Part shown: piece by piece, positions 11,550 through 22,743 of the stretch
How the letters are laid out: every line of letters begins with the position of its first letter
Position numbering within the stretch: position 1 is the first letter of the stretch
NCBI GenBank assembly: GCA_951213105.1
Contig: OX578153.1
Span: 51,098,020 to 51,162,019 of the forward strand
DNA: 64,000 nucleotides
Direction: 5' to 3'
DNA from: Amaurobius ferox
Lineage: Eukaryota > Arthropoda > Arachnida > Araneae > Amaurobiidae
The notes under the pieces: model-generated
Database searches by the model: none
What the model was told of the DNA's origin: nothing
Seen by the model: the letters and a program-made list of their open reading frames with translations, nothing else
Program-made: the position numbers and the translations under genes

Positions 11550-13215
11550 AATTATAATTATATATACGCCGAAAATTTTAAATTCTACCCGAAAAGGGAT
11601 TAATATGCTAAATTTGGATTTTCTATCTGCTCCAGTTTTCGGGTTATTCTAAAAAAATGAGTATATTCCTATGGCAGGCCCAGCCCGGGCTAGCTGAATG
11701 AAGTTCAAAGCCGAAAAAAATGAAATATACCACAAAAGACAATAGCATGATAAACTTGGAATTTTTAGCTACTCCGGTTCTCGAGTTATTTATCAAACAC
11801 GATCACATTCTTAAGGCGGACTCAAAACGGGCTAGCCCGATGAGGTTCAAATTATAAATTATGATAAACCCCAAAAGAAATTGATATACTAAACTTAGAT
11901 TTATTAGCTGCACCGATTTACGAGTTATTCTACGAGTTATTCTTAAAAAGTTATTCTTACGAGTTATTATTCTTACGATTATTATTCTTACGATTCATAC
12001 GAGTTATTCTTACGAGTTATTCTTAAAAACGAGTACATTATCACTATGTCGGGCCCAAGACGGGCCAGTTCGACGAGATTCCAAATCCAAAGAAATAAAA
12101 TATACCCTAAAAGACAATGATATACTAAATTTAGATATACTAGCTGCTACAGTTTTGGAGCTATTCTTAAAAAACAAGTACATTCTTCTTGTTGGGACCG
12201 GGACGGGCTAGCCCGATCAGGTTTTAAATCCAATGAGCTAAGACATACCGCAAATGACAACGACATTCTAAACTTGAAACATTTAGATATTCCGGTTCTA
12301 GAGTTATTCCCCCCGAAATGTGAATTTCTAAGGCGGGCCCAAAACGGGTTCGCCCGATACGGTTCAACATCGAAAGAATTAAAATATTCCCCCAAAAGGT
12401 AAGGATGTACTAAATTTATATTTTCTAGTTTCCCTGATTTTCCAGTTATTCTAAAAAAAACAGGTCCATTCCTATGTCGGGCCCAAGACGGGCTATCCCG
12501 ATAAAGTTCAAATCCGAAGAAACTTAGATATACCCCAAAAGCCAACGACATGTTAAACTTCGAATTTTTAGCTACTTCGGTTCTCGCGTTATTCTTCAGA
12601 AACGAAAGCAGTCTTCAGCGCATCCAAGAAGGGCTAGCCCGATGAGGTTCAAAATCTAGATTATAATCCATCCGAAAGGGAATGATATACTAAATTTCCA
12701 ATTATTAGCTACACCGATTGATCGAGTTATTCTTGAAAAGAGAGTAAATTTCTATGGCGGGCCTAAGACGGGCTAGCCCGATAAGGAATGAACATTTCAT
12801 CGAAATGCGATGAAATGTAATATACCCCAAAGGACAATGACATATTAAATTTGGACATTCTAGATGCTCCGAATTTTTAGTTATTCTAAAAAAAACGATG
12901 TATTCCTTTTGTTGGGCTCAGGATTGGCTAGTCTGAAATGATTTTTCCAAAGAGTTAAAATATACAGCAAATGACAAGGATAAGCTAAATTTCGAATATT
13001 TAGATACACCTGTTCTTGAGTTATAACGCAAAAACGGGTGAGTTTCTAAGGAAGGGCCTAAGACTGGCTAACCCGTTACGGTTCAAAATTGAAAGAATTA
13101 AAATATATCCCAAAAGAAAACGATATATTAAATTTAGATTTCCTACTTTCTCTGATTCCAGGACGGGCTACCCCGATGAGCTTCAAAATCGAAAGAACTG
13201 AAATATACCACAAGG
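11550..13215 (+). repeat. Right arm: ~11 tandem ~142-bp units
   Basis: Units alternate gggctagcccgatgaggttc, atatacc(c/a)caaaag, tactaaatttagat, ttagctac and gagttattct blocks. One unit (about 11930-12040) carries an extra local expansion of a 12- to 13-bp word, acgagttattctt. Drift between units is considerable, so the array is old. Confidence 0.75.
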
Positions 13216-13329
13216 GAAAACGTCACGAATTTCACGTTACTGTGAGAAATGAACCTGGTTATTTTGGATCTCTAAGGTTTGAACGAACACCAGATCAAGT
13301 TAAATAAAATTTTAAAAATACGAATATAT

Positions 13330-16091
13330 CCCTAGCTCAGGGGTCGGCAACCTATTGAAACGGAAGAGCCAAAAGTTACAATTTACAAAATTTCCCAATT
13401 TTTAAAGAGCCACTAAAAATTTTCGTTTCAATATTATAGTATTTGCTTATATATATTGGATTTTGATTTAAAATAAACGGCTTTAAATACGGAATAATAT
13501 TTATTCATATAAAAACACAAATATAGATAGTTACATCAATGGGAGCATTGGCTTTGCATGCCTTTTGAAAGTTCGATTAAATCTGGCTTATAACTTGTTA
13601 TTTTAAGTTTCAAGCACGACTCTAGATTTTTATTTGTTAGTTGACTTCTAACTTTACTTTTTATTATATTCACGCAAGAGAACGCTTGCTCGCACGAATA
13701 TGTCGACTCGAAGATCGCCAGCACTCCATATTCCAACTTCATCACCTCACTGTAGCATTCCATGCGCCTATATTAAGACTATTCCAAGCCTAAGACTATT
13801 CCATGCGCCGAATATGAGGGCCTCAACTCTAGGAATTTCTTTTAGAGCTGGCTACTTGTGCTGCGCGATGTGCATGCATTTCTGGATCCCCAACTCTTCC
13901 AACTGGCTCTTGAGTTCTGTGAACTTGCCACTCCACAAGTCTTTCCTTTTCAAATCTAGCAATTGCGTTTGGAGCGATCCAGCATCAATTCCAAATGGCT
14001 CAATGTTGATCTCATTTGCATTTGTGTTGAGAGGATTTACTATGAACGAGAGAGTACTTTTGTTTGTTTTGAATTGCTCGAATCTCTCAGCGAATCCATC
14101 CTTCATGTTTTTTAAAGCTAGGCTGAAGTAATTCGTGTCAATAGTTGCATTGGTCTCATCGCGATATTGCTTCAGATTTTTAAAATGAAGTAATTTACCG
14201 CTTCCCATGTCTTCAACAAAAAGAAGTAATTTTTTTTCGAAACAAACTACTTCTTCAAGCAAGGCGTAGGCTGAGTTGCCCTTTCCTTGCAGTTTTAGAT
14301 TTAGTTCATTTAGTTTCATTGTGGTATCTACCATGAAGTTGAATTTTTGCAGCCATTTGTCTTCTTCCAATTCGGGATGGTCAATGCTTTTTTCATTGAG
14401 GAATATTTTTATTTCACTCAAGCACAAAGCAAAACGCTGCAATACGTTACCTCTGGAAAGCCATCGCACTTTATTGTGCAGAAGTAGGTCAGAAAACTGG
14501 CTATCTATTTCTGCAAGGAAATCTTTAAACTGGCGATGGTAGAGTGCTTTTGCCAAGATGCTGTTAATAATCTTAATTACCAAGTTCATGACCTCAACTA
14601 TTTCGGCCGGAAATGTTTGGGCACAAAGCACTTCTTGATGAATTATGCAGTGAAACGTTAGAATTTAGTGGTTTATTTTTTTCTGAAGAATTGATGTTAC
14701 CCCTCTATGTATTCCTGTCATACTTCTGGCTCCATCAGTTGCTATAGAAACGATTTTATTTATATCGATTCCATTGTCTTCCAGGCATTTTTGCACAGCA
14801 TTTGCTATATCTTCTCCACGAGTTTGCCCTGAGAGCGGTAGCAATCCTAGCAGTTCTTCTTTTGGACCTTGGGACGACATATACCTGACGAAAAGGGTAA
14901 CTGGTGCCGTGTCTTTTATGTCGCAAGACTCATCTATAGCAAGTGATAAGGCAGAAGCCAGTTGAATGTCTTCCACTTGCATATGTGTTACTTAGCAGTT
15001 TTATCTTGTATTGTTTTAGCAGATAATGGCAAATCTTTGATTTTTTTCATGATTTCTGATTTGTTTTTAAAATCACGAAACAGTTCTCCAGATGCACGTA
15101 TAAAACAATCTTTGACGTACTCACCATCTGTGAATGGTTTTCCTCTTTTTGCAATTTCTAATGATACTGCAAAGTTTGCCAGATTTACATTATTGGAAGA
15201 TTGCGCCCAGTTACTTAGCATAGAACTTGACTGTTGTTTTTTTGGAGCTCTTCAACAGCTTTTTTTCGTGCGTCACCGGTTGGATATTTACCAGCAAACT
15301 GGATATGTTTTGTAGTGAAGTGTCTCTCCAAATTTGACTTCTTATTGTGTGCGAGTTTTTCGTGGCAAATGAGACAAGTCGGAAGGCCATCTGTGTTGCA
15401 TATGAATGCAAACGACTCCGTCCAATCCTGATTGAATTCTTGGTTTTCTTCTTCAGTTCTTCTCTTTCCTTTACCAGATGCCATGATTACTTAGCTATCT
15501 AAAACGGCAAACAATTTATTTACCATTATTACTTCGTTAGCACGATCCTCAGATATGTAATTCAATTCTGTTACTGATTTTATTATATTATACGCGTACA
15601 TACATTTGAGAAGATAATTCGCATCTAAATCGTATTCTTCTTGAAACAACAAGCGAATAGTCACGCAGAAATCGCAAGCGATTAAATTAACACACATGCA
15701 ACGTAACGTCGACCGCGATATCCGAGGATGACTGACTGACAACACGTCTAGAGCCTAGACGTGTTGTTTAGACGGTGGCTGTTTGGGTGAGATGGAAATG
15801 AAATTCAATTGGCTGAAAGATAAACATGGTCACGGAGTCTCATCTCTAAGAACAAAACAATATTTCAAATTTATCTCATTACGGTCATGTTAAGCGTAGC
15901 GATTTGTAATTAACGATTATGAAAATAGAAGCTATTGAGAAATTAGGTACTTAAAAATATATTTTCTTACTTTTTAAGGGTTTTGATAATAAAATATTAA
16001 TTTTTTCGTATGGAACTGGACAGCCGCAACTTTACATCAAAAGAGCCACATGCGGCTCGCGAGCCGCAGGTTGCCGACCCCTGCCCTAGCT
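13330..16091 (-). mobile_element. hAT transposon with perfect 8-bp target duplication
   Basis: The element spans 13338-16083. It begins caggggtcggcaacct and ends ggttgccgacccctg, typical hAT ends. The 8-mer ccctagct is present at 13330-13337 and 16084-16091, which is the 8-bp duplication expected of hAT. Subterminal words (agagccac...) are also inverted at the two ends. It carries a decayed minus-strand transposase. It landed next to the outer edge of the right foldback arm and is therefore younger than that element. Confidence 0.9.
13536..15484 (-). pseudogene. hAT transposase (GTF2IRD2/ZBED5-like), multiply disrupted
   Basis: This is the coding region of the hAT element. It starts at ATG 15484 with a Lys-rich leader, then a zinc-finger-like region (CLICHEKLAHNKKSNLERHF, residues about 35-55). 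The RNase-H-like core follows: [15 protein letters not shown] (about 14940) supplies the first acidic residue, and [12 protein letters not shown] (about 14725) the second. Then come [12 protein letters not shown] (about 14470) and the C-terminal dimerisation segment AIFESTYSCEQAFSCVNIIKS (about 13720-13655). The family resemblance is to the GTF2IRD2/ZBED5-type hAT proteins. Lesions are a frameshift near 15220, a change of frame near 14985, an in-frame TAA at about 14662 just after KKINH, and a further frame change between about 13850 and 13763. It cannot make an intact transposase. Confidence 0.85.
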
Positions 16092-16527
16092 CAATCTCTC
16101 TGAAAATCAAATGACTTTTTATGTATACCACTTACAATAATCACACCAAATTTTACACAAATTCTTTGGTTATGTCGAAAGGTATCGGTCATTTCATTTG
16201 CAATAAATTCCCATTAGTTTCAATGTTAACTCCTCCGCTTTTAACCGCTTATTCGAGACCAACGCCGTCTTTTCAGGCGGCTTTTCAGGAACATCTCCCA
16301 GCATTGGGAGGTATAGGCGGTCGGCACACTATTCCTTCTAGACACTGTATCAATAGGTTCCCACTCCAATGTCTTGGCCTCCAATAAATAGGATGCTTTG
16401 TGAATAGTCCGCGTGACTGCGCCGAAGGACACGCGTTTCCAGAAGTGATTAGTTTGTTCCCTCCATTCTCGTTTTCTCTCCACGATTCTTTGGTAGAAGC
16501 GTGGTACAGTTCGTACCGAACTTCGGT
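16092..16527. other. Unclassified stretch before the exon-like repeats
   Basis: The 16258-16450 segment is less AT-rich than its surroundings and has overlapping open frames on both strands. None shows a motif I recognise. It may be an upstream, more decayed part of the repeated structure that follows. Confidence 0.35.
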
Positions 16528-17060
16528 AATTCCGCCTGTCATTCATACTTTTGGTCCCTCCTCTTTAACAGTCCCATTCTCTCTAATACCGCCGATTTCA
16601 TTTCAGAAAGCATTAATTGGTATGTATTCCGTATAATATGAATCTTTTACATCCCAAAGGTGTCTGCAATTTGTTAAAAGATCTATTATTATTTTTCTAT
16701 CTTCAGACTTCAGCAATTCCTCCCGACAATGATACTTTAAGCCCCTCCTTTCTAATGTCTCTGATTTCATTCCAAGAAGCATTCTTTAGTGTTCTTTTCG
16801 TATAATTTGGATTTTTTATACTTCACAGATGTCAGTAATTTGGTAAAAGTTATATTACTATTATTCCTTGTCCAGACTACAGCAATTCCGCCTGGTAATG
16901 ATACTTTAGGCCCCGCCTTTATAACAGGCCCTTCCTCTCTAATGCCGCCGATTTCAGGAAGCATTCTTTAGTGTGTTTTATCGTGTAATTAGGATCTTTT
17001 ATATCCCATAGGTGTCTGTAATTTGGTAGAAGTGCTATCATTTTTCCATCTCCAGATTCT
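16505..17060 (+). repeat. Three exon-like tandem units encoding a similar Pro-rich peptide
   Basis: Units start near 16515, 16699 and 16868, a spacing of about 170-185 bp. The last two follow polypyrimidine-AG sequences (atcttcag, cttgtccag) that resemble 3' splice sites. They encode related peptides: SVIPPVIHTFGPSSL, SAIPPDNDTLSPSFL and TAIPPGNDTLGPAFI. Each is followed by (L/M)xxPxIS-like residues and an AGCATT word. The first unit ends near a donor-like ggtatgtatt (about 16619). Another acceptor-like cag lies near 17055. The peptide is kept in the frame opened by each acceptor even though the flanking sequence drifts. I do not recognise a protein family, and a decayed tandem exon duplication is only one reading. 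Confidence 0.45.
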
Positions 17061-17109
17061 AACGCAATTGAGCTGCTTCGATGTGTTTGCGTTATTGCAG
17101 TTGTTATCA

Positions 17110-19640
17110 CCATCTTGATTACAAATGAGGAGAGAAAAAACTCAGCGGAGTGACGTCCAATTTTATCATCCTCTGATTGGTTCGCAACTCAGAAATTGAG
17201 CAGTTTTTATTGTCGAGTACGAACGCAATTCGGCGTCAAGATTTCTTCCCTTTGAAATGTATGGTGTTGCTGAAAAATTGCTGGAAGGAATTGCTCCGTG
17301 TAATAACATTAGTTTAGTGGCTTACCCTAGCCGAGCTACTGGTTCTATTTTGAAGTGTACAGGTTTTGAATGATGAGCAAAGCCACAGACTAATATCAAA
17401 GAATCTCTAACCGTAAAGAAGGGAATCTTCAGTAGACCCAATGTAAACAGTCGTATCGCAAATGGTAATGCCGTGTCCTGCAGGAAAAGCAGCGTTACGG
17501 GACGATAATTCAGGATGAAGGATTCTTTATTGTTTCTTCTCGTTTTAATCTTTATTTTTTTATATTTTGATAATCGTATAACAAGTCATGCAATTTAAAT
17601 GAAAAACATATTTTGATTTACATAAAGATTTTTTAAAGCGAAATAAAAAAATTTAATGCGTTTTTTGACTTCCAGTTACATTCAAAATAAGAATTTAAAT
17701 TTGCGTGCTTTTTCTTTGTATAAAACTTTTTTCCAATTTAAGATATTTTTTCTTTATCATTAAAATATATTATATATTTTCTTCCATATCTAATTATACT
17801 TAAAATAAGAATTTTATTTTCCATGCATGATCTTACAAAAAACTTTTACACTCAAATTCAAGTGCACTCTTACATGCAATATTAATAAAATAGAAATTAT
17901 AAACGCACTTGCCTTTGACATGATCAGATAAAACAAATAAAGAGTAAGAAGTTCCACAATTTTTTTCACACTAAATATTATTTTCGCTTTACAGATATAT
18001 TTTATTCTCAGATTTTATTTCACAGATATATTTTATACTCTTCATAGAAACGTTATTTTTGTAAATTTTAATAATACAACTGCAATTTATAAGTTGCAGA
18101 TGAAAATATATGAAAGTTTCAACCTACTGTTTTGTGATTGAAAAATAAAGAAAATAAGATTTTTTTTTCGCAGACCCCTTTATAATCAAAAATGCAATTA
18201 GCAGGTTAGATAAAAATAAAATTTCAGCTTTTTGAATTCAAAATTTATAAACTAAATTTTTAATTTTACTTAAAATGTAATACAACTAAAAAATACTAAA
18301 TTGTATGAATTAAATGTTTTGCTTTAAATGATTGAGGGGCCAAAATTTTTAAGCAACTTTTAAACAGTCATTCCACTCTTTATTTTATCAAATAATCCAA
18401 ATAAGAAAAGTGTTATAAATTAATGTATTTAGAGGCTTATTAAAATGAGTAGAAATTAAAAATATAATATAGTTATTTCACTGCATAATAATCTAAAAGT
18501 ATTTTATTTCTAATGCCATCTGCTTTAACACATCCTGCAAACCAGCCTGAATAGATAAAAAATTAAAAATAACTCTATCTCAAACAAGCTAATCAACTGA
18601 CTTATGTCAAGATAATCAATTGGCTTAATATTAGTAAAATCAAAAGTTTTAAGTATACAAATGAGTAAATATAATCATGATAAAAATCTTAAACGACAAG
18701 ATCCCTTATTTCTAAAGGTGTTTATTGCGATTACATATGCATACTAAATAAAACAATTGATTAAATACTTTTAGGATCAAAATAATTCACATACCTTTTG
18801 TTTTTACAAGAAACTCAGCAAATCGGTCATTTTACGACAATCACAATCGGAAAATCAAAGGTACACAGCCCAGAATTGTAATACAAGATTAAATACATGT
18901 CAACCATGTAAAAGAAGTGACAAAAATATTAAATTAACAGCTTATAATTGTAATAAAGTCGCCCACGTGGAAATACAGCACACTCACATTGATTCCGGGG
19001 GATGCCACTCCTCTGCCACAAACACTCTCTGTGACGTCAGATAGAGTTTATTTGCAGAGCGTGGTTTTTTTTATTTTTTGTTTTAAACAGGTATATTTTT
19101 AAAGTGTTTGTTGGTTTTCGAAGACTTCTTACAAGTTCAACTACAATTTTAATCAAAGATTTGCATCTTAAATTCCAGGCAATGCTAGCTTTTTTATGTG
19201 TTCTTTTAATAATATAATGTATATTTTAGAATCGCGTATCCCAATCTGAGATACATGCAAAAATTTCAGTATTGAAGAATATGACTCATGTAAATTATTT
19301 TATTAAACCAAAGATATTTTTTATTAAGAAATAAATGACTAAAAGTACATTTATACTTATATTTTCAAAACTTATTAATATTCTTTTTTTTAAGGTCGAA
19401 TACTGCAAACTTTAATCAAAAATTTTCTTTTAAAGTAGTCAACATTGTAAAATTTATATTAATTTGGGAAAATGCACTTCTATCTTGAAACATTAGTTTA
19501 GTTCATGAAGTTCCATTATGTAGGATATTTAAATCTTAAAAGACGAAAGTACAGTATACTGTTTATTCATTTCATTTCACTTTAAGTTATTTGTATCTTC
19601 TAATGATGTTCTTGTAATTTTTGAAAAATATAACAGGATT
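17110..19640. other. Long AT-rich stretch, no gene seen
   Basis: Mostly low-complexity AT-rich DNA with no open frame above about 60 codons and no terminal repeats. A less AT-rich patch at about 18960-19060 contains tgacgtca and shows no coding signal. Confidence 0.45.
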
Positions 19641-19689
19641 TAATCTCGCACATCTTATATTAATTAAATTTTATTACATTCAAAAAATG

Positions 19690-19761
19690 GGGGGGGGGGA
19701 CGATGTAAGAAAAAAAACAGACGAGGGTTTTTAAGGAGATAAAGGTTGGGAACCGCTGTTC
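19690..19761. mobile_element. Solitary hAT-like terminus
   Basis: The sequence ends ggttgggaaccgctg. Its reverse complement, cagcggttcccaacc, matches the usual hAT terminal sequence. No partner terminus was found nearby, so this is probably the remaining end of a decayed non-autonomous copy. A G-run at about 19689 lies inside it. Confidence 0.45.
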
Positions 19762-19932
19762 TAAATCAGATTGCAAGTTGTGTACATGTATGTGCTTGCA
19801 AGTTGTGTAGTGTGTATAGGAGATGGTTTGTGTACAAGTCAATGGAATGGTCGTAAAGATCTGTAAGCTTGGCATAATTAAATGTGCATCTAGACTTTCT
19901 TGTGACTAGTTAATCTATATAAATAAAAATGA

Positions 19933-19959
19933 AAATCTGTCTGTCTGTCTGTCTGTCTC

Positions 19960-20020
<61 letters not shown>
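19933..20020. repeat. (CTGT)n microsatellite at family B 5' end
   Basis: CTGT repeats interrupted by two CTCT variants. A shorter version lies at the same point of the next unit (about 22764-22788). Confidence 0.9.
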
Positions 20021-20025
<5 letters not shown>

Positions 20026-21589
20026 ACACCATCACGGGAGAACGGCTGAACCGAATTTGATGAAATTTTGTGGGTAGCCCAGAAATAGCCCCATTTAAAA
20101 TTATATCCGTGTTTTGAGTTTCTACGACCAGTGGTTCTCGAGATATTAGTAAAAAACGAAATTTTCGTTTGTCTCATCATCACGGAAAAACGGCTGAACC
20201 GAATTTAATGAAATTTGGTGAATAGCCTTGAAATATCCCCCCATAAATTTTGTCCAAGTTTCGAGTTTCTAAGACCTGGGGTTGTCGAGATATTAATGAA
20301 AAACGGAACTTTTTCCTAGGAGTTCTACTCCCTAACTCCGTGGTTTATCCAAACGAAAAGCTTGAAAATCGTTTGAAAGTGAATTAAAATTTAATCTCTG
20401 AGTTTGATGGGAGATTTTTTGCGTTAATTAGTCACTTTCTGAAAACATGATTTAAAGGGGAAATCTATCTCCATGGTTCATGATTTATTTAAAACACGCT
20501 TTTACGGAACAATGAGAAGTATAGAGAAATCAAAATCGTTATTTAATTTCGCAGTTTATGTTATAAGACATGACATATTTAACATGTTATAAGATTCTAT
20601 CTTATATCATGTTACTCAGAAACGCAATTAAATTAAATCTGTCTGTTAATTTTAATAATTATTTTTTCGATTTGAATAATAAATAAATGGATATAAAAAT
20701 ATATTTTAGAAAAGAACGATTTGATTTTTCTTATAGCATTTTTGACTGGATAATATCAATTACGGTCTTCAGGTTTAAAAATTATTATTATTTATATTTT
20801 CAGGAATTATTGATTCAAGGATTACTGATATTTTCAAGTTATTATGGAATTATTTTATTATGACAAAAATTGTTTAAACTCATATATTGTATGTTGTACG
20901 AATCTTCTACAAATACACGTGTATATCTTTTAATCTACGAGAATATAAGTAGTACAAGTATATTGACATATGTTTTGATATATATTGACATATATTGGAA
21001 TCAATTACGACCTTCTGGTATAATGAGTACGGATATTATTGATGTTTTCAATTTATTACGTCATCTCTTTTATTTTGGCAAATATTTTTGAGACGCATAT
21101 TGTAATACGGGTAATCTTCTACTAACACATTGGCATATTTTCTGATCTGCGACAATATAATTAGTACGGGGTTGCATATATTTATTCAATTCCTATTTTT
21201 TCTTCTGTAAATTTGCTTACAAAAGGGGGCAGGATGTTTTATTCTTCAGATCTGATCGTGAAGATAATTTTGCATAGTGAGAACATATATTCTTAAACTT
21301 CTCTTTAGGAGCAATAAATTTAATATTTTAACAGAATTTGCACATGATTGCGAACTTTAAGTTTCTTTAAATTATACACTCCGGTTGTTTGGTTAGCATT
21401 TATCTGTCAGACCAACCATCCTACTTAGAAATACATTTAGCGAATTTTTAAAATGTCACCAAATTGATAAAAATGTTTTCAAATCTATAAAAATATCTTG
21501 AAATTGATAAAATTGTGCTACATAAATGATATTAATTGTTTTTTGTTAGGGGATAGTATTGTGATGATATTTCGTCAATTTGTCGCAAA

Positions 21590-21645
21590 GTGGAACTGTC
21601 AGTTCTACAGTCCCACTTGGCGATAAATTTGGCGATTTTTTAAAA
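21590..21645. repeat. Family B palindrome, decayed copy
   Basis: The right arm acagtcccacttggcgata and its partially mutated left counterpart surround cagttct. This is the same structure as the perfect version at 24085-24137. Confidence 0.7.
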
Positions 21646-22743
21646 TGTCGCTAATTTGACGAAACTGTCGCCAAATGTTCCATAGAAATATAACTATTTA
21701 GACGATATTTTTTCTACCAATTTATTTGAAGCAAATGATATCATGTCGCTTAGCAACGGATTTAAATCCAATGTGTTTATAACGCAGACGATTTTTATTA
21801 AATCCTTTCCGATTTGAATAATGAAGATATGTATATAAAATAAATATCATTGCCATTTCATTTTGGACTGGATAATATCAATTATACTCTTCAGGTTTAA
21901 ACATTATTATTATTGATATTTTCCGGAATTATTGATTCAGGGATTATTGATATTTTTAAGTTATTACGCCATTGTTTTATTGCGGCAAAAATAGCTGACA
22001 CACGCATATTGTACGTTGTACGAGTAATCTTCTAGGAATGCACGGGTATATCTTCTAACCTACGAGAATATAAGTAGTACAGGTATATTGGCATATATTT
22101 TGACATATATTGGCATATATATTGGAATCAAGTACAGTCTTCTGGTATGAAGATTAAGGGGATTAATTATATATTCAATTTATTACGTCGTTTGTTGTAT
22201 TTTACCAAAAAACATTTGTGACTCATATTGCAAAACGGGCAATCTTCTACTAATAATCGGACATTATAAGTAGTACGTGTATATCTTCCCATATAATTTT
22301 AGCACTTTAATTTTGACATATATTGGAATAAATGACTGTCTTCAGATTTAAAGATTACGGGTTTATTGGTATTTTCAATTTATACATGTAATCTACTAAT
22401 ACAGGTTATATTTTCTAATATTCGCGTATATAATTAGTACGGGTCCCATACAATTTTAACGCTTTTATTTTGCATATATTGATTCAATTCCATATTTTTT
22501 TTTTATATTTGCTTACATAAGGGGTCCAAGATGTTTTATTCTTCAGATATGTCCATGAAGATAATTTTATATAGCGAGAACAGAGATTCTTAAACTTCTT
22601 TTTAGGAGCATTATATTAAATATTTTAACAGAATATTTTGATTAAACATGTCATTTAGTATACTATAAGAATTTGGGCATGATTATGAATTCCAAGTTTC
22701 TTTATATTATATACTCCGTACGAAGAACGGGTATGCTGCTAGT

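Larger units (their letters stand above)
9430..13320. mobile_element. Foldback-like element: inverted arms built of ~142-bp tandem repeats
   Basis: The right arm (about 11550-13215) repeats a unit with the core gggctagcccgatgaggttc and a gagttattct segment. The core recurs at 11687, 11829, 12062, 12205, 12346, 12490, 12631, 12770, about 12925, 13065 and 13165. The spacing is mostly 139-144 bp. The left arm (about 9430-10390) has about seven units in the opposite orientation (gctagcccg at about 9518, 9793 and others). Inside the arms a non-repetitive inverted pair continues: ttacattagttctc at about 10412 against gagaactaatgtaa at about 11482, and gatcgtcgacccccctta against a ggggtcgacgatc copy at about 11417. 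The spacer is about 10565-11340. Long inverted arms of tandem repeats define foldback/TU-like elements. No transposase was seen inside. Confidence 0.65.
19915..22743 (+). repeat. Family B unit(s) 1: composite of two partial copies
   Basis: This stretch reads as a copy from the 5' end to an almost complete 3' end (tatacactccg at about 21385). It is then joined to the middle of another copy (gttagcatttatctgtcag, about 21390) that continues to a proper 3' end at 22743. The late segment (gataatatcaatta...cttctactaa) therefore appears twice, near 20750-21120 and 21860-22250. Confidence 0.65.

Noticed and set aside
11930..12040. CRISPR-like appearance of repeated acgagttattctt words
   Set aside because: There are no unique spacers of constant length, and the setting is eukaryotic repeat DNA. 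It is a local expansion within one foldback unit.
9510..13300. Short frames in the foldback arms (for example 12147-12551) as possible proteins
   Set aside because: The same frame is not conserved between the ~142-bp repeat units, and unit lengths are not consistently multiples of three.
19890..20183. DRQTDRQT-repeat frame near 20 kb
   Set aside because: It is the translation of the (CTGT)n microsatellite at the family B 5' end.
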